Assembly (NCBI RefSeq): GCF_900231835.1
Contig: NZ_OCTN01000001.1
Location: 186,001-250,000 of the forward strand
Direction: 5' to 3'
Length of the DNA: 64,000 nucleotides
Source of the DNA: Pontivivens marinum
GTDB taxonomy: Bacteria; Pseudomonadota; Alphaproteobacteria; Rhodobacterales; Rhodobacteraceae
The notes under the pieces are model-generated. The model had not been told where the DNA came from. It was given only the letters and a program-made list of their open reading frames with translations, and ran no database searches. Shown piece by piece: positions 52,894 to 61,373 of this stretch (the first letter of the stretch is position 1; every line of letters begins with the position of its first letter). Position numbers and translations under genes: made by a program.

Positions 52894-54009
52894 ATGAGCT
52901 TCTTGCTGATCTGCATCGTAAGCGGACTTTTGGTGGCAAGCTTGCTGTTGCGCCCGCTTTTGCGCACGTCATCGGCCCCTGCGGAACAAAATGCCGACCT
53001 GTCCGTGTACCGAGATCAACTGGCCACGCTGGACGCCGAAATCGCCCGTGGCGCGATTGATGCGGCTGAGGCAGAAACAACCCGTCTGGAATTATCCCGC
53101 CGCCTGCTGGCCGCCGATGCAGCGACCGCGCAACAACAGGGCACGGCACCGACGGGCGCAAACCGGCTGGCCATTGCGGCAACGCTGCTGGTGGTGCTGG
53201 TTGGCGGCGCAGCTGGCTATCTAATGCTTGGCTCGTTCGGACGGCCCGATGCCCCCCTCGCCCCGCGCATTGCACAGGCAGAGGCCATGCGCCGCCCGCC
53301 CCAGTCCGTGGTTGAGGCGATGTTCGCCGCCCAATCGCCCGCCCCCGAATTGTCCACCCGCGATGAGGAACTGATCACACAGCTCGCCGGCATTGTCGCC
53401 TCGCGCCCCGATGACCTAGAGGGCCGCCGCCTGCTGGCCCGCAGCTATATGCAGCTTGGCCGGTTTTTGGAGGGCAAGCAGATCCAGACCGAACTGGTCG
53501 AACGCGCCGGCGCCGATGCCGATGTCGCGGATATCGCAGCTCTGGCCGAATATATGATCGTGGCGGCTGGCGGCTATATCTCGCCCGAGGCTGAGGAGGT
53601 CGTGAACCGCACCCTCGCCCTATCGCCCGATGATCCGTGGAGCCTGTATTACCTCGCCCGTATCCGCGCCCAAGCCGATGACACCCAAACCGCGATCGAG
53701 ATGTACACCACCTTGGCCGACGATCCCGCGACGCCGCAGGACCTGCTGGGCGCAATCCGCATTGATCTGGCCGAACTGACCGTCACCACAGGCAGCACCG
53801 ACGATCAGCGCGAATTGGTTGAGGGGATGGTCAGCGGCCTCGCCCAACGCCTCGCCACACAGGGCGGCACTGTTGAGGAATGGGACCGACTGATCCGCGC
53901 CTATGACGTGCTGGGCCGGACCGAGGATGCAGACGCAATCCACGCCGAGGCACTGGAAACCTTCGCAAATGATCCCGACGCAATCGCATTACTGGGGGAC
54001 CGACCATGA
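52894..54009 (+). CDS. ccmI: Cytochrome c biogenesis protein CcmI
   Basis: A 371-aa membrane protein of the CcmI type: two N-terminal membrane helices ([20 protein letters not shown] near 2-21 and [22 protein letters not shown] near 90) separated by a cytosolic coiled-coil loop, then a periplasmic TPR domain ([59 protein letters not shown]). It delivers apocytochrome c to the haem-attachment complex. GAGGA precedes the ATG. Other ccm genes are not in view. ruvX overlaps its stop by ATGA at 54006-54009. Confidence 0.93.
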   Translation: MSFLLICIVSGLLVASLLLRPLLRTSSAPAEQNADLSVYRDQLATLDAEIARGAIDAAEAETTRLELSRRLLAADAATAQQQGTAPTGANRLAIAATLLVVLVGGAAGYLMLGSFGRPDAPLAPRIAQAEAMRRPPQSVVEAMFAAQSPAPELSTRDEELITQLAGIVASRPDDLEGRRLLARSYMQLGRFLEGKQIQTELVERAGADADVADIAALAEYMIVAAGGYISPEAEEVVNRTLALSPDDPWSLYYLARIRAQADDTQTAIEMYTTLADDPATPQDLLGAIRIDLAELTVTTGSTDDQRELVEGMVSGLAQRLATQGGTVEEWDRLIRAYDVLGRTEDADAIHAEALETFANDPDAIALLGDRP

Positions 54010-54488
54010 GCGTTATTGAACAGCCCGAGGATATGGCCGCCGCGCTACCCCGTATCGGTGCGCTGCTCGGCCTTGATCTGGGCACCAAAACCATCGGCGT
54101 AGCCCTGTCCGACCAACTCCGCACCGTGGCCAGCCCGCAAATGACTGTGCGCCGGATCAAGTTTGGAAAGGACGCGCAGGCCCTGATCGACTTCATCACC
54201 GCCCGCGAACCGGTCGGCATCATTCTGGGCCTGCCCCGCAATATGGACGGGTCCGAGGGGCCGCGCGCCCAATCCACACGGGCCTTTGCTCGCAATCTCG
54301 CACCGCTAACGCCCCTGCCTATCACCTTCTGGGATGAGCGCCTGTCCACCGTCGCGGCGGAACGTGCATTGCTGGAGGCAGATACCTCCCGCGCCAAACG
54401 GGCCGAGAAGATCGACAACATCGCCGCTTCCTATATTTTGCAGGGGTTCCTCGACCGCCTGCGCCATTTGGAACGCCCCGATGGATGA
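54006..54488 (+). CDS. ruvX: Holliday-junction resolvase-like protein RuvX (YqgF)
   Basis: A 160-aa RNase H-like protein. The first acidic residue is in [18 protein letters not shown] near 19; [23 protein letters not shown] near 76, [19 protein letters not shown] near 109 and [16 protein letters not shown] near 138 complete the family. YqgF is implicated in 16S rRNA 5'-end processing and in junction resolution. It overlaps ccmI by 4 bases and the DUF1289 gene by 8 bases, so all three are co-translated. Confidence 0.94.
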   Translation: MSVIEQPEDMAAALPRIGALLGLDLGTKTIGVALSDQLRTVASPQMTVRRIKFGKDAQALIDFITAREPVGIILGLPRNMDGSEGPRAQSTRAFARNLAPLTPLPITFWDERLSTVAAERALLEADTSRAKRAEKIDNIAASYILQGFLDRLRHLERPDG

Positions 54489-54708
54489 GGTCTGGCGGCG
54501 CGACGAAATCGAAAGCCCTTGCATCAAGCTATGCGTGATCGATCCCGCAACCCGTCACTGCATGGGGTGCCACCGCACGATTGACGAAATCGGCGACTGG
54601 TCTCGCATGACTCCGCAGGCCCGCACCGATATTATGGCGCAACTTCCCGAACGCGCCGCCGCGGCAAAGCCAAAGCGGCGTGGCGGTCGGGCCGGAAGAA
54701 GTACCTAA
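54481..54708 (+). CDS. DUF1289-family small cysteine-rich protein
   Basis: A 75-aa protein. The family motif is [29 protein letters not shown] (C-x3-C...C-x2-C, residues 13-41), which looks like a metal or Fe-S binding knuckle. The C-terminus is basic ([13 protein letters not shown]) and could bind nucleic acid. The ATG at 54481 overlaps ruvX by 8 bases. Function is unknown, although the family is very widespread in proteobacteria. Confidence 0.88.
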   Translation: MDEVWRRDEIESPCIKLCVIDPATRHCMGCHRTIDEIGDWSRMTPQARTDIMAQLPERAAAAKPKRRGGRAGRST

Positions 54709-54799
54709 AATTAACCCTATGTTATAAAAGTGCTTTCACGAGTAGAGTTGTAGATCACTACACCGTGACTGATTCGTATTCGGAGTGTATTGAGTAACC

Positions 54800-55474
54800 A
54801 TGTTCTGGCCGATGACGCTGATCTTTGCTGTTCTGTTCAGCGCCCTTGCTTTGACCGGCACATTGGATGCGTTGTCCCCTGTGACGCAATTTGTTATCGC
54901 GATCTGCATCTGCACCTGCGCGGCCTGCATGGCGATCACACGCGGATATATCCGCAACGGTCAGATTCAAATCCTGCCGGTTGTCTGGGCGTGCAGCGCA
55001 ATCGTGCTGATCGGCGCCTACAGCTTTCGCGAACAGGGCCACCTGCTGGCCCTGTCCATGCTGGAACAACCCGTCACCGAACCGGTCAGCACCCCGCGCC
55101 TGAACCCAGAGGTCATGTTGATGCGCGCATGGGACGGTCATTTCCGTGCCGTAGCCGATGTAAACGACGTGCCTGTTGGCCTGCTGATTGATACCGGCGC
55201 ATCGCTGGTTTTGCTGCGCTATGACGATGCCCGGCGGATTGGTATGCGCGACTATCAGCTGGACTACACCATGGCTGTGACCACCGCGAATGGCCGCTCC
55301 TTTGTTGCGCCCGTCACCTTTGACGAAATCCGCATCGGCGGCGTTGTCATCCGCGATGTGGAGGGCGCAGTCGCCCGCCCCGATCAGTTGCATTCCAGCC
55401 TGCTTGGCATGTCGTTCATCGAACGCCTGACCGAGGCATCAATCCGCAACGACCGGATCATCCTACGCAATTAG
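54800..55474 (+). CDS. Membrane-anchored retropepsin-like aspartic protease
   Basis: A 224-aa protein with up to three N-terminal hydrophobic helices (residues 1-20, 28-45 and 58-75) and a C-terminal clan AA aspartic protease domain: LLIDTGASLVLLRYDDARRIGM with active-site Asp131, then IRIGGVVIRDVEGAVARPDQLHSSLLGMSFIERL. One DTGAS per chain means it must dimerise. The family is common in Rhodobacterales (TIGR02281-type); the substrate is unknown. A phased 11-bp repeat array lies just downstream. Confidence 0.85.
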   Translation: MFWPMTLIFAVLFSALALTGTLDALSPVTQFVIAICICTCAACMAITRGYIRNGQIQILPVVWACSAIVLIGAYSFREQGHLLALSMLEQPVTEPVSTPRLNPEVMLMRAWDGHFRAVADVNDVPVGLLIDTGASLVLLRYDDARRIGMRDYQLDYTMAVTTANGRSFVAPVTFDEIRIGGVVIRDVEGAVARPDQLHSSLLGMSFIERLTEASIRNDRIILRN

Positions 55475-55500
55475 GCGTCAAATTCCCGACCATTTTACTG

Positions 55501-55544
55501 CGCAGCCACAGAGCAGCCGGAAAGCAGCCACTTTCCAGCCAGCG
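55501..55544. repeat. Second phased array of four 11-bp GCAGCC units
   Basis: Units start at 55501, 55512, 55523 and 55534: the heptamers CGCAGCC, AGCAGCC, AGCAGCC and TCCAGCC, each with four more bases. The period is 11 bases, as in the array at 42311-42354, and the divergent heptamer again sits at one end. It lies between two converging genes. GGAAAG/CTTTCC within it can also form a 6-bp hairpin. Confidence 0.75.
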
Positions 55545-55555
55545 GTTTTCACGCC

Positions 55556-57202
55556 CTAGGGTCGCCCCGCTGCCGGTCCACGATAACGCACCAGCGCCTC
55601 CTCCGACACGTCGGTTTCATCAACAACGCCCAGCAAGATTCCACGCCGCCCCGACTTACCCCGTCGTGCATCAATATCCGCATCCGACATCGTCGTGCGC
55701 TGCGACATACGGCGCGACCACTTGGCCAAACGTTCATACATTTCAGATAGAACCGGCGCATATACTGGGTCCGTGGCCAGATCATTCACCTCATCCGGAT
55801 CGGCCTGTAAATCAAACAACATCGGGCGCAATCCGCCCTCCGCATGCATGAATTTCCATCGCTCGGTTGTGACCATAAACAGTCGGCAATCCCGCGCGGC
55901 CAGGCCCAAGGTTTGCGCATGCGGTTGCGAGCTGTAATCATATTCGCTAATCGCGAATTCACGCCAGTTATCAGGGACTTGCCCCTGCAACCAAGGTAGC
56001 AGGGAGCGCCCCTCAAGGATATGATCCGGCACCTCACCCCCCGCAAATTCAACGAAGGTCGCGGCCAAATCGATGCTTTCCACCAGTGCGTTGCACACCG
56101 TTCCACGAGTCGAATCCGCCTCGGCGCGCGGGTCATAAATAATCATCGGAACCTTGACCGAGGGTTCGTGAAACAAGTCCTTTTCGCCCAGCCAATGATC
56201 CCCCAAATAATCGCCATGATCCGCCGTCAGCACAATCATCGTGCTGTCCAACTGGTCGGAATCCTCTAGGTAATCCAGTAGCTTACCCAACTGATCATCG
56301 CATTGCTTAATCAGGCCCATATAGGCGGGAATAACAACATCACGCACGTCATCCCGCTGAAAAGCCTTACCAATACGACCGTTCATAAAGGCATCAAACA
56401 CCGGATGCGGGTCGTCCTTCTCCGCCTCGTCCCGCACGGCGGGCAGCACATGTTCAGGGCCGTACATATCGTGATAGGGCGCAGGCACAATATAGGGCCA
56501 GTGCGGTTTGATATAGCTGACATGGGCCAGCCACGGCGTGTCCTGACCACGCTTTTCCTCAATAAAATCAATGGTTCGATCTGTTAACCACGGTGTCTCG
56601 CTGTGCTCCTCATGCACGTTTGCAGGCTTACCCGCATGACGCATCAGGAAGCCGGAGGCCGTCTGCCCCTCCTCATCCACACCGGAATTTGCATTGTGGT
56701 GCCACGGGTTTTCAGCCTCGTAACCTTTTGATTTCAGGTACTCATTATAGGGCGAACGTCGCTGGTCATAGAACCCGTCCGGCCCCTCGCCCCACAGCCC
56801 GTCATCGCGGATCCAGACATCGAACCCGCATTCGGAAACCCGGGCCCCGATCATAGAATCCGCAGCGATGCCAAGGCGTTGCATCCCCTTCACATCCGCC
56901 GTCATGTGGGTTTTGCCAATCAACCATGACTGCATCCCCGCATCGCGCAGGTGATCACCCAGCGTCAATTCCCCTACTTTTAACGGATACCCGTTCCACG
57001 TCGCCCCGTGCGAGGACGTGTAGCGCCCTGTGTAAAAGCTCATCCGGCTGGCACCACAGACCGGCGATTGCACATAGGCGCGATCAAATCGCACGCCCAT
57101 GGCGGCCACGCGGTCAAAGTTCGGGGTGTGTAGGTGGGGGTGGCCAGCGCAGCTCAGATAATCGAACCGCAGCTGGTCATACATAATAAACAGGATATTC
57201 AA
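55556..57202 (-). CDS. Sulfatase-family (alkaline phosphatase superfamily) hydrolase
   Basis: A 548-aa enzyme. The formylglycine site is CGASR (Cys49-Arg53 in SPVCGASRMSFYTGRY), so Cys49 should be converted to formylglycine. Metal ligands are in IMYDQLRFD (Asp9, Asp14) and VLTADHGDYLGDH near 320. A TTG start at 57202 is needed to keep the first beta-strand, with GGGAGCG upstream. Family members act as choline- or aryl-sulfatases or phosphonate monoester hydrolases; the motif with alanine and the DYLGDHWLGEKD loop lean toward the last or a relaxed specificity. No signal peptide is seen. It follows the carboxynorspermidine genes on the same strand. Confidence 0.85.
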   Translation of the reverse strand: MNILFIMYDQLRFDYLSCAGHPHLHTPNFDRVAAMGVRFDRAYVQSPVCGASRMSFYTGRYTSSHGATWNGYPLKVGELTLGDHLRDAGMQSWLIGKTHMTADVKGMQRLGIAADSMIGARVSECGFDVWIRDDGLWGEGPDGFYDQRRSPYNEYLKSKGYEAENPWHHNANSGVDEEGQTASGFLMRHAGKPANVHEEHSETPWLTDRTIDFIEEKRGQDTPWLAHVSYIKPHWPYIVPAPYHDMYGPEHVLPAVRDEAEKDDPHPVFDAFMNGRIGKAFQRDDVRDVVIPAYMGLIKQCDDQLGKLLDYLEDSDQLDSTMIVLTADHGDYLGDHWLGEKDLFHEPSVKVPMIIYDPRAEADSTRGTVCNALVESIDLAATFVEFAGGEVPDHILEGRSLLPWLQGQVPDNWREFAISEYDYSSQPHAQTLGLAARDCRLFMVTTERWKFMHAEGGLRPMLFDLQADPDEVNDLATDPVYAPVLSEMYERLAKWSRRMSQRTTMSDADIDARRGKSGRRGILLGVVDETDVSEEALVRYRGPAAGRP

Positions 57203-57284
57203 GGGGCGCTCCCGGCAAAGTCACGGCCCGAGGGCCGCGTACAGTTCGCCACAGAGAACGCCCCGATGTCGAGGGGTTTTCCCC

Positions 57285-58523
57285 TTAGGCGTTCCACGCC
57301 CGATCGCCGTTCGCATCCTTAACACGGGTCGGCAGGCCGATCTGGTCAAGGATGCTGAAGAATGGCTTGGGGTCCATTTCCTCAACGTTTTTCATGGTCT
57401 TAGCGTCCCACTCACCCGTCGCGACCAGCATCGCGGCGGCCACTGGCGGCACGCCTGCGGTGTAGGAAATGCCCTGTGAGCCGACCTCCAGATAGGCTTC
57501 CTTATGATCGGCGACGTTGTAGACGAACACCTCAACCGGTGCGCCGTCCTTGATCCCCTTAACCACGTCACCGATGCAGGTTTTACCCGTGTAATCAGGC
57601 GCCAGCGAGGACGGATCGGGCAGGCAAGCCTTGACCACCTTCAACGGCACAACCTCACCCCCATCGGCCAGCTTTACTGGCTGTTCGGACAGCAGGCCAA
57701 GGTTTTGCAGTACGGTGAAGACGTTGATGTAATGCTCACCAAAGCCCATCCAGAACCGCACATCCGCCTGCGGATAGTTCGCGGACAGCGAATGCACCTC
57801 ATCATGGCCAGACATATAGGCGCGCTGCGTGCCGACGACGGGCAGGTCCCAATCGTGGCCCACTTCGAACATCGCGTTTTCCTGCCATGCGCCGTTTTGC
57901 CACGAGTAAACCGTGCCGGTGAATTCGCGGAAGTTGATTTCAGGATCGAAATTTGTCGCGAAGTATTTGCCATGCGAACCAGCGTTAATATCCACGATGT
58001 CGATGGAGGTCACTTCGTCCATGAACTCATCAATCGCAAAGCGGGCAAAGGCGTTCACAACGCCCGGATCAAAGCCCGCGCCGAGGATCGCGGTGATCCC
58101 CTTTTCCGCGCATAAGCCCCGCTTCTTCCACTCATAATTCGCGTACCATGGCGGCGTTTCGCAAATCTTGTCCTGCTCCTCATGGATCGCGGTATCGATA
58201 TAGGCGACGCCGGTTTCGATGCAGGCATCCAGAACGGTCATGTTAACGAAAGCGGAGCCGACATTGATGACGATCTGCACACCCGTTTCACGGATCAGCG
58301 CGGCAACAGCGGGGGTGTCCATCGCATCAACCTGATGCGCGGTCAGAACGCCCGCGACCTTCATCGCGTTCTTTTCATGAACAGTTTCAATGATCGCGTC
58401 ACATTTGGACAAAGTGCGGCTGGCGATATGAATATCCCCCAGCACGTCGTTATTTTGTGCGCATTTATGCGCCACGACCTGAGCCACACCACCGGCGCCG
58501 ATAATCAAAACGTTCTTTTTCAA
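57285..58523 (-). CDS. Carboxynorspermidine synthase (saccharopine dehydrogenase family)
   Basis: A 412-aa NADPH-dependent enzyme that condenses aspartate semialdehyde with putrescine or diaminopropane to carboxy-polyamines. The Rossmann motif NVLIIGAGGVAQVVAHKCA is at the N-terminus, with HIASRTLSKC after it and the long central GITAILGAGFDPGVVNAFARFA. A TTG start at 58523 is preferred because GAGGA lies seven bases upstream; an ATG five codons earlier has no such site. The decarboxylase gene nspC sits 44 bases upstream on the same strand, completing the alternative spermidine/norspermidine route. Confidence 0.88.
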   Translation of the reverse strand: MKKNVLIIGAGGVAQVVAHKCAQNNDVLGDIHIASRTLSKCDAIIETVHEKNAMKVAGVLTAHQVDAMDTPAVAALIRETGVQIVINVGSAFVNMTVLDACIETGVAYIDTAIHEEQDKICETPPWYANYEWKKRGLCAEKGITAILGAGFDPGVVNAFARFAIDEFMDEVTSIDIVDINAGSHGKYFATNFDPEINFREFTGTVYSWQNGAWQENAMFEVGHDWDLPVVGTQRAYMSGHDEVHSLSANYPQADVRFWMGFGEHYINVFTVLQNLGLLSEQPVKLADGGEVVPLKVVKACLPDPSSLAPDYTGKTCIGDVVKGIKDGAPVEVFVYNVADHKEAYLEVGSQGISYTAGVPPVAAAMLVATGEWDAKTMKNVEEMDPKPFFSILDQIGLPTRVKDANGDRAWNA

Positions 58524-58567
58524 ACCATTAGTCCTCATATTTGCATGCGCCAATGGCGCTTCTTTCT

Positions 58568-59662
58568 TTACGATAGTGCGGCGGTGAAATCGTCAAATGT
58601 GAAATCTCTCACCAACCGCTGTGTTCCGTCCAATTCGCGGATCGCGATGGAGGGCATCTGCACACCGTTAAACCAGTTCTTTTTGACCATTGTGTAACCA
58701 GCGGCGTCCTGAATGCTGATCCGGTCACCGGCTTTCAGCGGGTTTTCGAACCGGAACTCACCAAAGATATCACCGGCAAGGCAGGATTTACCGCAGATCA
58801 TCCATTCCTCGGGCCCTGTATCGGGCGTTACCTTGGCGTTTTCGCGATAGATCAGCAGGTCCAGCATGTGCGCCTCGATCGAGCTGTCGACGATGGCGAG
58901 GTTTTTGCCGTTATGCAGCGTATCCAGCACGGTCAGTTCCAGCGTGGTGGAATTGGTGATCGCCGCCTCACCCGGCTCCAGATAGACCTGAATCTCGTTC
59001 TCACCAGCGAACCGTTTCAAGCGCTCTGCCAGCCGGTCCAGTGGGTAATCCTGCCCTGTAAAGTGGATACCACCGCCAAGGCTAACCCAATTCATACGCT
59101 TGATAAGATGGCCGAAACGCGCCTCGATATCGTTCAGCATCGCGTCGAAACGGTCGAAATCGGCGTTCTCGCAATTGTTGTGGAACATGAACCCGCTGAG
59201 CTGATCGACGAACGGTTCAATCACCGCCGGATCATGTTCACCCAAGCGGCTAAAGGGTCGCGCCGGATCGGCGAGGTCGAAGCTGGACGTGGAGACACCG
59301 GGATTGACCCGCAGGCCGCGCACATGGTTACGCGATTGCTGCTCGAAGCGGCTCAACTGACCTGTGGTGTTGAAAATCACCTTGTCTGAATTGACCAGAA
59401 CCTCCGCAATTTCATGATCGGCCCATGCCACGGAATAGGCATGGGTTTCACCGGGGAACTTTTCGCGACCCAGCTTTACCTCGAACAGCGAGCTGGAGGT
59501 CGTGCCGTCCATATAGTCCGACATGAAATCGAAAACCGACCATGTCGCGAAACATTTCAGGGCCAACAATGCCTTGGCACCCGATTGCTGACGCAGCTTG
59601 GTAATAAGCTCCATGTTTTTAAGGAGTTGGGATTTGTCGATCAGGTAATATGGCGTCTGCAT
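58568..59662 (-). CDS. nspC: Carboxynorspermidine decarboxylase
   Basis: A 364-aa PLP enzyme of the alanine-racemase-fold decarboxylases. The PLP lysine is in LLALKCFATWSVF near residue 30-42, and other segments are MFHNNCENADF near 155, WVSLGGGIHFTGQDYP near 190, VYLEPGEAAI near 220 and the C-terminal catalytic ICGKSCLAGDIFGEF. It removes CO2 from carboxyspermidine or carboxynorspermidine. The ATG at 59662 fits the family start (MQTPYYLIDKS); an ATG eleven codons earlier (59695) is possible. Whether the product is spermidine or norspermidine cannot be read from sequence. Confidence 0.93.
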   Translation of the reverse strand: MQTPYYLIDKSQLLKNMELITKLRQQSGAKALLALKCFATWSVFDFMSDYMDGTTSSSLFEVKLGREKFPGETHAYSVAWADHEIAEVLVNSDKVIFNTTGQLSRFEQQSRNHVRGLRVNPGVSTSSFDLADPARPFSRLGEHDPAVIEPFVDQLSGFMFHNNCENADFDRFDAMLNDIEARFGHLIKRMNWVSLGGGIHFTGQDYPLDRLAERLKRFAGENEIQVYLEPGEAAITNSTTLELTVLDTLHNGKNLAIVDSSIEAHMLDLLIYRENAKVTPDTGPEEWMICGKSCLAGDIFGEFRFENPLKAGDRISIQDAAGYTMVKKNWFNGVQMPSIAIRELDGTQRLVRDFTFDDFTAALS

Positions 59663-60111
59663 CCGGCACGGTGTCCTGCAATGAAAAGGCTTCATAGGAA
59701 CGCGCGGTATAGATTCGCCCGCCTGCCAAAACAAGCCTTGCGCTGTGTAATATGAGGAATATGGTCAACACCGCTGACCCTTATGGGCGAAATAACCCTC
59801 ACCACGATGCGCAATGGGCGCCAGCACTACTCATAATGGTTCAGTTGTATACAAATGGTTAGAACATTGCGTCTAAAAAATCGCTTACTGATTAATAACC
59901 AAGGAAAAATCCTCGATATGAGGAAATATCGAAATACTCTAACGTTATTAACTGTCCAGAACCCATCCATACTATGCATCGCATCATTAACATCACTGTC
60001 GGGTCTCCCCCATTCCAGCCTATCAAGTAATTTCCGATATAAAGTTGCGAACCTGTATGAACCGTCCTGAATATCAAAAGCGGAGGAGTCTTTAGAAACT
60101 GGAGATTTAGA
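59663..60111. other. AT-rich intergenic region between nspC and sqdB
   Basis: About 450 bases without a convincing gene. The first 180 bases resemble the local composition and should hold the nspC promoter. From about 59830 to 60110 the DNA is clearly more AT-rich than the neighbours and contains TTAA-type strings, a TCGATAT/ATATCGA inverted repeat and a GGAGGAG/CTGGAG run just before sqdB. Short open frames here lack codon bias. Confidence 0.6.
59913..59932. promoter_or_regulatory. Inverted repeat upstream of sqdB, candidate operator
   Basis: TCGATAT (59913-59919) and ATATCGA (59926-59932) form a perfect 7-bp inverted repeat with a 6-base centre, 180 bases before the sqdB-like start, in an AT-rich region. 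Total length of 20 fits a dimeric regulator site. No regulator gene is adjacent. Confidence 0.4.
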
Positions 60112-61299
60112 ATGAAAGTACTCATCCTAGGTGGCGACGGCTTCTGCGGTTGGCCCACAACTCTGCACCTTTCCAAATTGGGACATGATGTCGTGATGGT
60201 CGACAACTTGTCTCGGCGGCGTATTGATGCGGCGCTACAGGTGGCAAGCCTGACCCCGATTTCCAGCGTCAAAACACGTATCGCGGCGTGGACCGAGGTT
60301 TCGGGACAATCCATAACCTTTCAAGAGCTCGATATCGCTAAGGATTATGACGGCCTGCGCGCGCTCTTGGCTGAAATGAAGCCTGACGCCGTGGTTCATT
60401 TCGCGGAACAACGATCCGCCCCGTATTCGATGCGTGGTCAGCAGGAAAAACGCTACACCGTCGATAACAACATCTCCGCTACGCATAACCTGCTCTGCGC
60501 CATTGCCGAACTGGGCATTGATCCGCATGTCGTGCATTTAGGCACGATGGGCGTTTACGGTTATGATGGCGATGGGCTGCAACTGCCCGAGGGCTATCTG
60601 CCCATCAAGGTTGAAAACGATAGCGGTAAAACATTCGACCGCGAAATCCTGTACCCGACCAATCCGGGCAGCGTTTATCACATGACGAAATCCATGGATC
60701 AGCTGCTGTTCCAGTTCTATGCGAAAAACGACAGTATCCGTGTGACCGACCTGCATCAGGGCATCGTTTGGGGCACCCAGACCGATGAGACAAAGATGGA
60801 TGAGCGGCTGATCAACCGTTTTGACTATGACGGCGATTACGGCACGGTTCTGAACCGGTTTCTAATGCAGGCGGCCTCTGGCATGCCACTAACGGTGCAT
60901 GGCACCGGCGGGCAGACGCGCGCGTTCATTCATATTCGTGATACGGTCAAATGCGTGGCAATCGCCATCGAAAATCCGCCTGCCGCCGGTGATCGTGTGC
61001 GCATTCGCAACCAGATGACTGAAACCCACCGCATCCGCGATCTGGCGCAACTGGTTGCCCGCCTGACCGGCGCCAAGGCAGCGCTGGTCGATAACCCGCG
61101 CAAGGAAGCAGCGGAGAACGACCTGTTCGTGTCCAACCAGTCCTTCATGGATGATGGCCTGAACCCGACCAAGCTGGCAGATGGCATCCTGGAGGAAACA
61201 GTACAGATCGCTGAAAAGTATCGTGATCGCTTTGATCCGGAGCGCGTGCCCGCGCGCTCTATTTGGACCACGGATCAAAAGCCGGGTGTGGTACACTAA
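60112..61299 (+). CDS. sqdB: UDP-sulfoquinovose synthase (SQD1/SqdB family)
   Basis: A 395-aa extended SDR enzyme. It carries the SQD1 pattern along its whole length: ILGGDGFCGWPTTLHLSK at the N-terminus, VDNLSRRR near 30, HFAEQRSAPYSM near 96, HLGTMGVYG near 142 with Thr145, the catalytic Tyr189-His190...Lys193 (VYHMTK), GTVLNRFLMQAASGMPLTV near 248 and GGQTRAFIHIRDTVKC. SQD1 enzymes use UDP-glucose and sulfite to make UDP-sulfoquinovose, the sulfolipid head-group donor. No sqdD/sqdC/sqdX glycosyltransferase follows; instead a BcsB-like protein and a membrane GT2 enzyme do, so a polysaccharide rather than sulfolipid may be the product. Confidence 0.85.
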   Translation: MKVLILGGDGFCGWPTTLHLSKLGHDVVMVDNLSRRRIDAALQVASLTPISSVKTRIAAWTEVSGQSITFQELDIAKDYDGLRALLAEMKPDAVVHFAEQRSAPYSMRGQQEKRYTVDNNISATHNLLCAIAELGIDPHVVHLGTMGVYGYDGDGLQLPEGYLPIKVENDSGKTFDREILYPTNPGSVYHMTKSMDQLLFQFYAKNDSIRVTDLHQGIVWGTQTDETKMDERLINRFDYDGDYGTVLNRFLMQAASGMPLTVHGTGGQTRAFIHIRDTVKCVAIAIENPPAAGDRVRIRNQMTETHRIRDLAQLVARLTGAKAALVDNPRKEAAENDLFVSNQSFMDDGLNPTKLADGILEETVQIAEKYRDRFDPERVPARSIWTTDQKPGVVH

Positions 61300-61325
61300 C
61301 CTCACCACCACCGAAGCGACGTTAA

Positions 61326-61353
61326 CCTTTGCGCCCAATTGCGGACGCAAAGG
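61326..61353 (+). other. Hairpin between sqdB and the BcsB-like gene
   Basis: CCTTTGCG (61326-61333) pairs perfectly with CGCAAAGG (61346-61353) around a 12-base loop. No T-run follows, so it may be a processing or attenuation element inside the operon. Confidence 0.35.
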
Positions 61354-61373
61354 GCACTGCAACTGGGGGTCAC

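Noticed and set aside
59855-60070. A 71-codon plus-strand frame before sqdB
   Set aside because: It lies in AT-rich intergenic DNA, lacks a ribosome site and shows no codon bias or recognisable fold.
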